Of a stretch of 64,000 nucleotides of DNA, positions 58,717 through 64,000 are shown piece after piece. The position numbers were made by a program, and so were the translations under genes. The notes under the pieces are model-generated. The model did no database searches, was not told the DNA's origin, and saw only the letters and a list, made by a program, of their open reading frames with translations. The DNA comes from Modicisalibacter xianhensis. Lineage in GTDB: Bacteria; Pseudomonadota; Gammaproteobacteria; Pseudomonadales; Halomonadaceae. Location: assembly GCF_900113605.1 (NCBI RefSeq), contig NZ_FOPY01000011.1, forward strand, positions 62,001 to 126,000, in the 5' to 3' direction. Position 1 is the first letter of the stretch, and the number at the start of each line of letters is the position of its first letter.

Positions 58717-59391
58717 TCAGCCTCCCCCGGCATCCTCGAATTGCAGATGCAGGTCGCGTGCCGCCAGCAGGTGGGCACGCATCACGTTCTCGGCCCACTG
58801 GGCGTTGCCCGACTCGATGGCGACCAGCATCTCGCGATGATGGCGCATGCTGCGCAGCAAATGGTCGTGCTGGTATTTCTGCAGGTTGCGCCGCGTTACC
58901 GAGGTGCGCACCACCATGTCGAGTACCATGGCCAGGCGCTGGCTGCCCGAGGCGCGGATCAGCTCGCGATGGAACTCGTGATTGAGGGCTGCGATCTCGT
59001 TGCGGGCCGAATCGCTGGCCTGCTCGGCCAGCAGTTCCATGCGCTTGGCCAGTTGCTGCAGCTGCTTCAACTGGGCCGGCTGGATATGCTGCGTGGCACG
59101 ATGTATGGCGAGCGGCTCGAGCAGCAGGCGGATCTCGAAGACTTCCTGGGCATCCTGTTCGGTCCAGGCCGTGACGCGGGCCCCGTGGTGGGGAATGGCC
59201 TCCAGCCAGCCTTCCGAGACCAGCTCGCGCAATGCCTCGCGTACCGGTGTGCGACTGACCTCGAGCTCCTTGGCCACGCTGGTTTCGCGCACGTACTCGT
59301 GGGGCTGGTAGCTGCCATCGAGGATGCGACGTTTGATCGCCTCGTAAACCTGCGCCACCGCCGTAGGATAGGAAGTCTGTTTCGTCGTCAC
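58717..59391 (-). CDS. GntR-family regulator (FCD/FadR type)
   Basis: A 224-residue repressor-type regulator. Winged helix-turn-helix residues VRETSVAKELEVSRTPVREA occupy ~30-50; the C-terminal all-helical FCD domain includes NHEFHRELIRASGS, with metal-binding histidines. GTG 59391 is preferred because CAGGGA lies before it; ATG 59409 has no such site. It is the first gene of the operon, and two matching operator candidates lie upstream. Confidence 0.9.
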   Translation of the reverse strand: MTTKQTSYPTAVAQVYEAIKRRILDGSYQPHEYVRETSVAKELEVSRTPVREALRELVSEGWLEAIPHHGARVTAWTEQDAQEVFEIRLLLEPLAIHRATQHIQPAQLKQLQQLAKRMELLAEQASDSARNEIAALNHEFHRELIRASGSQRLAMVLDMVVRTSVTRRNLQKYQHDHLLRSMRHHREMLVAIESGNAQWAENVMRAHLLAARDLHLQFEDAGGG

Positions 59392-59403
59392 GGGCCATCC
59401 CTG

Positions 59404-59413
59404 TTGCATACAA
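59404..59413. promoter_or_regulatory. GntR operator candidate, proximal
   Basis: TTGCATACAA resembles the TTGTATACAA type of site bound by FCD-type GntR proteins. It is the exact reverse complement of a second copy at 59467-59476 and lies just upstream of the gntR start, consistent with autorepression. Confidence 0.6.
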
Positions 59414-59466
59414 CTTAAGCGTAGATACCCCTGAATCAGGGTGCGTATTGCGCTTTGGTCGTAAGA

Positions 59467-59476
59467 TTGTATGCAA
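59467..59476. promoter_or_regulatory. GntR operator candidate, distal
   Basis: TTGTATGCAA, exact reverse complement of the site at 59404-59413; the match extends to 11 bases (GTTGCATACAA and TTGTATGCAAC). Centre spacing is 63 bases, six helical turns, which would allow looping. Confidence 0.6.
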
Positions 59477-59543
59477 CTCTTGCGGGCTACAACGGTTCGC
59501 GCCCGTGCGCCTCACGTGTCACGGCAAGCTCAAGGAAAACCGC

Positions 59544-59933
59544 GTGGATTATTTTCTCGTCAAGCACATACACATGACCGCCGCAGGCCTGAGCCTGGCA
59601 TTGTTCAGCCTGCGGGCCTGGTGGTCGGTACGCGAATCGCCGCAACTGCAGCGGCGCTGGGTGAAGGTGCTGCCGCACCTGATCGATACGGTACTGCTGG
59701 CGGCGGGCGTCACCTTGATGGTCATGTTGCGTGCCTGGCCTACGCAGCATCCCTGGCTGGCGGCCAAGCTGGTGGGCCTGGTGGCCTACATCGTCATCGG
59801 CACGCTGGCGATCAAGCGCGGCCGGACACCGACGATCCGCGCCGTGGCTTCATTCGCTGCCATCGCCATCTTCGTCTATATCGCCGGGGCGGCCCTGTCA
59901 CACCACCCCTGGTCGTGGCTGGCACGCTTGTAG
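59544..59933 (+). CDS. SirB2-family membrane protein
   Basis: A 129-residue protein with four hydrophobic helices and the SirB2 pattern (VKHIHMTAAGLSLALFSLR at the start, RWVKVLPHLIDTVLLAAGV in the middle). The start is GTG 59544 with AAGGA at 8 bases. The family has been associated with invasion-gene expression in Salmonella, but its real role is unknown. It lies between the catabolic operon and cysK and has no obvious link with either. Confidence 0.8.
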   Translation: MDYFLVKHIHMTAAGLSLALFSLRAWWSVRESPQLQRRWVKVLPHLIDTVLLAAGVTLMVMLRAWPTQHPWLAAKLVGLVAYIVIGTLAIKRGRTPTIRAVASFAAIAIFVYIAGAALSHHPWSWLARL

Positions 59934-59940
59934 GAAAGTA

Positions 59941-59965
59941 CTGCCCGCCGTCATGCGGCGGGCAG
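59941..59965. terminator. Hairpin between convergent SirB2-family gene and cysK
   Basis: A perfect 10-base-pair stem (CTGCCCGCCG arms) with a 5-base loop, 7 bases after the + strand stop codon. A short T-rich run (TACTTTCC) follows only on the minus strand. Confidence 0.65.
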
Positions 59966-59991
59966 GGGAGAGTGGACGTCAGGTGGTGGGC

Positions 59992-60960
59992 TCAGCCACC
60001 CAGTTCCGGTGTGTCGAACATGCCGGCAAACAATGCACTGGACAGGTAGCGCTCGCCGGAGTCGGGCAGGATGACCACGATGGTCTTGCCCTGCATCTCG
60101 GGCTCATCGGCGACACGCAGCGCGGCGGCTACGGCGGCGCCACCCGAGATGCCGGCCAGGATACCCTCTTCGCGCATCAGCCGGTGCGCCATGGCCATTG
60201 CCGCGTCGTTGTCGACCTGCTCGACGCGGTCGATCAGGCTCAGGTCAAGGTTTCCGGGAACGAACCCGGCCCCGATGCCCTGAATCTTGTGCGGGCTGGG
60301 CGCCGGCTCCTCGCCGGCCATCGTCTGGCGGATCACCGGCGAGTCGGTGGGCTCCACCGCCACGCTGACCACCGCCTTGCCCTGGGTGTGCTTGAGATAG
60401 CGGCTCACGCCGGTGAGGGTGCCGCCGGTACCCACGCCAGCCACGAACACGTCGACGTTGCCGTCGGTGTCGTTCCAGATTTCCGGGCCCGTGGTCTTTT
60501 CGTGAATGGCCGGGTTCGCGGGGTTGTCGAACTGCTGCAGCATCACGTAACGCTCGGGATCGCCGTCACGGATTTCCTCGGCCTTGGCAATCGCGCCTTT
60601 CATGCCCTTGGCCGCTTCGGTCAGCACCAGCTTGGCGCCCAGTGCCTTGAGGATCTTGCGCCGCTCGAGGCTCATGCTCTCGGGCATGGTCAGTGTCACC
60701 GGGTAGCCGCGTGCCGCACCGACAAAGGCCAGCGCGATGCCGGTATTGCCACTGGTGGGCTCGATGATTTCCTTGCCGGGGCCAAGCAGGCCCTGGCGCT
60801 CGGCGTCCCAGATCATGCCGGCGCCGATGCGGCATTTCACCGAGTAGGCAGGGTTGCGGCCTTCGGTCTTGACCAACACGTTGTCGTAGCCCAGCCGGCT
60901 CAAGCGCACCAGGGGCGTATTGCCGATGGAAAGCGAATTGTCGTCGTAGATGCGTGCCAT
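59992..60960 (-). CDS. cysK: Cysteine synthase A
   Basis: A 322-residue PLP enzyme making cysteine from O-acetylserine and sulfide. The PLP lysine is in [11 protein letters not shown] (residue ~42), the substrate loop is TSGNTGIAL, and GTGGTLTG binds the PLP phosphate. Length and motifs fit CysK rather than CysM. It is a single gene with its own promoter region (60961-61043). Confidence 0.95.
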   Translation of the reverse strand: MARIYDDNSLSIGNTPLVRLSRLGYDNVLVKTEGRNPAYSVKCRIGAGMIWDAERQGLLGPGKEIIEPTSGNTGIALAFVGAARGYPVTLTMPESMSLERRKILKALGAKLVLTEAAKGMKGAIAKAEEIRDGDPERYVMLQQFDNPANPAIHEKTTGPEIWNDTDGNVDVFVAGVGTGGTLTGVSRYLKHTQGKAVVSVAVEPTDSPVIRQTMAGEEPAPSPHKIQGIGAGFVPGNLDLSLIDRVEQVDNDAAMAMAHRLMREEGILAGISGGAAVAAALRVADEPEMQGKTIVVILPDSGERYLSSALFAGMFDTPELGG

Positions 60961-61043
60961 GCCACCTCCTGCAATGGTATCAGTCGAAAAAAGCTTACCG
61001 ACGATAGCCTTACCGGCGTTCCGTGTCAGCCCGAACGTCTTAT

Positions 61044-62423
61044 TCAGCGCACGATCTGCAGTCGCACCGGTGCCAGGCCACTAAGTTCACGGTCGAAGAG
61101 CATGGCGACACGATTCGCCAACAGCCATCCCTGCCGCGTCAGCGCCAGGCTGCCGCGCCGGAGGACGACCAGGCCATCGCGAATGAAGCGCTCCAGGGCG
61201 ATCAGCTCGGCGGCGAAATAATTGCGGAACACGATCCGGTGGCGTTTTTCTAGCGCACTGAAATCGACCTCGCCTTGACAGAGCAGGCGCTGGATGACGT
61301 CGCGGCGCAACCGATCGTCAGCACTCAGTTCGTGGCCCCGCCAGATCGGTAGCTCACCGGAATCCAGGCGCGCAAAGTACCTTGGCAGCTCGCGCGCGTT
61401 CTGATAGTAGCCCTCCCCGACCTTGCTGATCGCGGCCATGCCCAGCCCGATCAGGTCGGCATCGGGCTGCTCGGTATCGCCGTTCACGTCGTGGCGCAGC
61501 CGCCCCTCGCGGTAGGCAACGGCGAGGGCATCGTCCGGGCGCACGAATTGCGCCATGCCGACCCGGACGTATCCCGACGCCTCCAAGTGCGATACGGCCA
61601 TGTCGAGCATGGCCAGACGCTGCTCGCGGGTGGGCAGGACAACACCGGCTCCGCGTTGCCGATCACCAGGCAAGCCGGGACGATGCGAATAACGGGACAG
61701 GTCGATGCGCTCCGGCCGCAGCGCCAACAACGTTGTCAGCGTGGTCGACAGCCCCGCCAGGGTCTGACCGGGCAGGCCCAGCGACAGCACGACACCCAGC
61801 GTCGGAATATGGGCACGTCGGGCCGCCGTGAACAGGCCCGCCAGGGTCGCAGCATCCTGACGGTGGCCCATGGCGCGTTGCACCGGCGGATCGAGGTCAT
61901 GCACCACGACGCTGAGCCGGTTGAAACCCAGTTGCGCCAGCGTGGCGATCCGCTTCAGCGCCACACCGTTGGGCCCGACCTGCAGCGCGAAGTCATGCGC
62001 CCGGCCCCGGCGAAGGCCGAAATGGCGATGCACTGCCCCGAGCAGGTCGGCCAGTTGCGCATCGGAGAACAGCGCCGGCATCCCCCCGCCCAGGCTAAGT
62101 TGCTCGACCTGGCGGTCGCGGTCGTACAACGCGGCATGCAACGCGATTTCACGCGTCAGGTAACTCAGGTATTGGTCGGCTCGCTGGGCGCGCGGCGCCG
62201 TGTCCTTGTCGTCACGGCAATAGCTGCGGCGCAGGCAGAACGGGACATGCACGGCCAGTGGCTTGGGAATCGGGTCTTCGTTGCTGGCGCGTGCCGCCTG
62301 TCGATAGTCGCGCACCGACACGCCCTCGTCGAAACGAGCCGGTCGGGGATAGGTGGCATAGCGCGGCGCCGGCTGATCGTACGTGGCCAGCAAGGCCAGG
62401 TCGGAAGGTGTGAAGCGGTCCAT
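61044..62423 (-). CDS. HemN paralogue lacking the radical-SAM cysteine motif
   Basis: A 459-residue full-length relative of Hem[34 protein letters not shown]-type helix and a complete C-terminal HemN domain are present. However, the cluster motif (CQSLCYYCAC in the HemN at 30398-31786) reads [10 protein letters not shown] here: the middle cysteine is serine, one residue is missing, and the fourth cysteine is lost. GGGTP has become GGGMP. It should not bind the catalytic [4Fe-4S] cluster normally. The frame is intact, and an FNR-like box lies 58 bases upstream. Confidence 0.85.
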   Translation of the reverse strand: MDRFTPSDLALLATYDQPAPRYATYPRPARFDEGVSVRDYRQAARASNEDPIPKPLAVHVPFCLRRSYCRDDKDTAPRAQRADQYLSYLTREIALHAALYDRDRQVEQLSLGGGMPALFSDAQLADLLGAVHRHFGLRRGRAHDFALQVGPNGVALKRIATLAQLGFNRLSVVVHDLDPPVQRAMGHRQDAATLAGLFTAARRAHIPTLGVVLSLGLPGQTLAGLSTTLTTLLALRPERIDLSRYSHRPGLPGDRQRGAGVVLPTREQRLAMLDMAVSHLEASGYVRVGMAQFVRPDDALAVAYREGRLRHDVNGDTEQPDADLIGLGMAAISKVGEGYYQNARELPRYFARLDSGELPIWRGHELSADDRLRRDVIQRLLCQGEVDFSALEKRHRIVFRNYFAAELIALERFIRDGLVVLRRGSLALTRQGWLLANRVAMLFDRELSGLAPVRLQIVR

Positions 62424-62481
62424 CTCGTCACCAGAGTGAGCGTTTACCTTCTCACTCTAGCGTCCGCGTCATCCACCGGGA

Positions 62482-62495
62482 TTGACTCAAGTCAG
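62482..62495. promoter_or_regulatory. FNR/Anr-like box upstream of the degenerate hemN
   Basis: TTGAC-TCAA-GTCAG is nearly symmetric, the same TTGAC/GTCAA variant as the narG site, with one mismatch. It lies 58 bases before the start codon of the HemN-like gene, in the gap after anr. Confidence 0.6.
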
Positions 62496-62523
62496 GCCGG
62501 GGCGTGACGCAGCTTGATCACGA

Positions 62524-63270
62524 TCATGCCGTCGCTGCCCGGGCTTCCTCGTTGCCGTAGGCCAAGGCCTTCATGGCGCAGATGTCGACGAGCTCGATCT
62601 CCTTGCCGGTAATGCTGACCAGGCCCTGTTCTTCCAGGCGGCGGAAGGTACGACTCATGGTTTCGGGCACCAGGCCGAGATAGTTGCCGAGATCGAGACG
62701 CGACATCGGCAGGCGGAAACGCAGCGCCGACAGGCCACGGCGGGCGAAGCGCTCGGAAAACGTGAGCAGGACCACGGCCAGGCGCTGCTCGGCGGCACGG
62801 CGAGTCAGCAGGTGGCCGGTATGGTGTTCGGCGAGCAGTTCGCGGCTCATGACGCGCACCAGCTGGTGCTGCACGGCCGGCATACGGTCACCCAGGCTTT
62901 CCAGTTCGGCGTAGGGTATCTCGCAGACGCTGGTCGACTCGAGGGCAATGGCGGTCGAGGGGTGATCGCGCGACACGATGGCATCCAGGCCGATGACTTC
63001 GCCGGGCAGGTGGAACCCCGAGATATGCTCGTCGCCATTGGCCTGCACAGTCAGGGTTTTCACTGCGCCGGTGCGTACCGCAAAGATCGACTGGAAGCGC
63101 TCCCCGGCCTGGAACAGGTAGGCGCCCCGGGCAACCGGCTTGCGACGCTGAACGATGCTGTCCAATTCGCCGAGGTCGTCCTTCGACAGATTATCGGGCA
63201 GGCACAGTGAGCGCAGACGGCAGTTATGGCAGTTGTTGCGGGTGTCGCTCAGCGTGGCAATACGGGTCAT
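62524..63270 (-). CDS. anr: Anr/Fnr oxygen-sensing regulator
   Basis: A 248-residue CRP/FNR-family regulator with an oxygen-labile [4Fe-4S] cluster. N-terminal cysteines are in NCHNCRLRSLC (residues ~14-24) and the fourth in STSVCEIPY (~118). The cyclic-nucleotide-like domain has FHLPGEVIGLDAI, and the recognition helix is in LGLVPETMSRTFRRLEEQG, with the E-x-x-S-R contacts for TTGAT half-sites. It is the likely regulator of the FNR-type boxes reported here. Confidence 0.96.
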   Translation of the reverse strand: MTRIATLSDTRNNCHNCRLRSLCLPDNLSKDDLGELDSIVQRRKPVARGAYLFQAGERFQSIFAVRTGAVKTLTVQANGDEHISGFHLPGEVIGLDAIVSRDHPSTAIALESTSVCEIPYAELESLGDRMPAVQHQLVRVMSRELLAEHHTGHLLTRRAAEQRLAVVLLTFSERFARRGLSALRFRLPMSRLDLGNYLGLVPETMSRTFRRLEEQGLVSITGKEIELVDICAMKALAYGNEEARAATA

Positions 63271-63529
63271 GGCGTGTGTCTCCTCGGTGCGGGTCGTCCC
63301 GCCAACATCAAGAACATGATGTTAGCCGAAGCCCGCCTCGGCCCCGATATCCCCTTGGAGGTAGACGGGGGAATATTGCGAGGTAAGCCGCCGCATTCAG
63401 CGCGCCGGCCCGGTCGGGCAGCCTTGCCTCTGACCGGCACTACCCCGAATGCCTCGCGGCAGGCACACACACCATGCGCCTTACGCCAGTTTCCAAAAAT
63501 TCCCATTATAGAACAAAAGCTTGAGCGAC
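63271..63529. other. Intergenic region upstream of anr
   Basis: No gene is supported. The segment must carry the anr promoter. It lies in the 493-base gap between anr and narG; the narG-proximal half holds the sites listed separately. Confidence 0.4.
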
Positions 63530-63555
63530 TACCCCTGGCTACTCCCTAAGAGGTA
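63530..63555. promoter_or_regulatory. Cluster of NarL-type heptamers (weak)
   Basis: TACCCCT at 63530 (+) and TACCTCT at 63549-63555 (read on the minus strand) fit the NarL heptamer TACYYMT; TACTCCC at 63540 misses one base. They lie about 40 bases upstream of the FNR-type box of narG. Such short motifs arise by chance, so support is modest. Confidence 0.3.
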
Positions 63556-63592
63556 GCCGGCCAGTGCCCCCCGATGGGTCCAGCCCTGCACA

Positions 63593-63606
63593 TTGACTGA
63601 AGTCAA
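63593..63606. promoter_or_regulatory. FNR/Anr-type box upstream of narG
   Basis: TTGAC-TGAA-GTCAA is perfectly symmetric in its half-sites and matches the consensus at 8 of 10 specific positions. It lies 157 bases before the narG ATG and 57 bases before a short upstream reading frame. Confidence 0.75.
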
Positions 63607-63663
63607 AATCGCCCCGGCGCGATCTCCCTAAGGTGATCCCAGTCCACCCACGGGAGGTTCGCC

Positions 63664-63711
63664 ATGGCAAGCCAGCCGATGCATCCATGTCCCCTGGCTC
63701 CGGCAATGTGA
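63664..63711 (+). CDS. Possible 15-codon upstream reading frame before narG
   Basis: ATG at 63664 follows GGGAGG at 6 bases, one of the better ribosome-binding sites in the region, and encodes [15 protein letters not shown] before a TGA. It resembles no protein I know. It could be a leader peptide or chance; a better site here than at narG itself is the only argument for it. Confidence 0.25.
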   Translation: MASQPMHPCPLAPAM

Positions 63712-63763
63712 CCGAGCCGACGACTCCCTGACTCATGACCGGAATCCATCGAGGCAAGACACA

Positions 63764-64000
63764 ATGAGCCATTTTCTCGACCGACTGCAGTATCTGGGCA
63801 AGGCCCGCGATGCCTTCGCCAATGGCCATGGCGAGACCCGCAGCGAATCCCGTGACTGGGAAGACGGCTACCGCGCGCGCTGGCAGCACGACAAGATCGT
63901 GCGTTCGACCCACGGGGTGAACTGTACCGGCTCGTGCAGCTGGAAAATCTACGTCAAGAACGGCCTGGTCACCTGGGAAACCCAGCAAACCGACTATCCG
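63764..64000 (+). CDS. narG: Respiratory nitrate reductase alpha subunit NarG, 5' part
   Basis: The first 79 residues of membrane-bound nitrate reductase, the cytoplasmic molybdenum subunit reducing nitrate to nitrite. It begins [16 protein letters not shown] and includes the NarG-specific [18 protein letters not shown], with the conserved cysteines of the FS0 [4Fe-4S] site region, then WETQQTDYP. The gene continues past the window. No narK precedes it here. With napEFDABC, the organism has both nitrate reductases. Confidence 0.95.
   Translation, partial: MSHFLDRLQYLGKARDAFANGHGETRSESRDWEDGYRARWQHDKIVRSTHGVNCTGSCSWKIYVKNGLVTWETQQTDYP

Overview
The window is GC-rich, gene-dense DNA of a gammaproteobacterial type. 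Gene content points to a halophilic denitrifier of the Halomonadaceae (Halomonas or a close relative): several TRAP and tripartite tricarboxylate transporters, trehalose synthesis, a monomeric NADP-isocitrate dehydrogenase, a Pseudomonas-style split class II ribonucleotide reductase and a large nitrogen-oxide respiration region. The family assignment is an inference from gene content. No rRNA, tRNA, CRISPR array, insertion sequence or prophage was seen.

Layout. 1-3064: TRAP transporter (dctM cut by the window edge, dctQ, dctP) with a LysR regulator and a palindromic operator candidate. 3405-8401: otsB-otsA (trehalose) and the monomeric icd. 8402-8904: a structured intergenic stretch that looks like a small RNA. 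8987-15016: a Bcr/CflA-type exporter, hmp facing a NorR-type activator across a sigma-54 promoter, an HPP-family protein and an AbrB-family membrane protein. 15111-21295: tctABC facing tctDE plus an extra periplasmic binding protein.

21301-51581 is the anaerobic core: nosRZDFYL with a tatA-like gene, a cytochrome c551, hemN, two small membrane-protein genes, nnrS, napEFDABC, ubiU-ubiV, trkA, nrdJa-nrdJb, ubiT, a NrdG-like radical SAM gene, a second norR, a ytfE/norA gene and a quinol-type nitric oxide reductase. 51657-59391 is a GntR-controlled catabolic operon (TRAP transporter, class III CoA-transferase, aconitase-family hydratase, HMG-CoA-lyase-family enzyme) for an unidentified branched organic acid. 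59544-64000 holds a SirB2-family gene, cysK, a HemN paralogue that has lost its radical-SAM cysteine motif, anr and the 5' end of narG.

How it fits together. FNR/Anr-type boxes (two half-sites of the TTGAT or TTGAC type separated by four bases) precede nosR, the cytochrome/hemN pair, napE, ubiU, ubiT/nrdG, norA, the degenerate hemN and narG; the regulator gene anr is itself in the window. Nitric oxide control is layered on top through two NorR paralogues, each beside a good -24/-12 promoter. Besides nitrate, NO and N2O reduction, the Anr-marked set includes oxygen-independent replacements for oxygen-requiring steps: HemN (haem), UbiUVT (ubiquinone) and class II NrdJ (deoxyribonucleotides). 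No nitrite reductase (nirS or nirK) is present here, so that step must be encoded elsewhere or be absent.

The items most worth a second look are the HemN-like pseudo-radical-SAM protein, the branched-acid operon, the GGA-rich RNA candidate, the Anr plus NrdR control region at 46219-46299, and the repeated use of hairpins without U-tracts at convergent gene ends.
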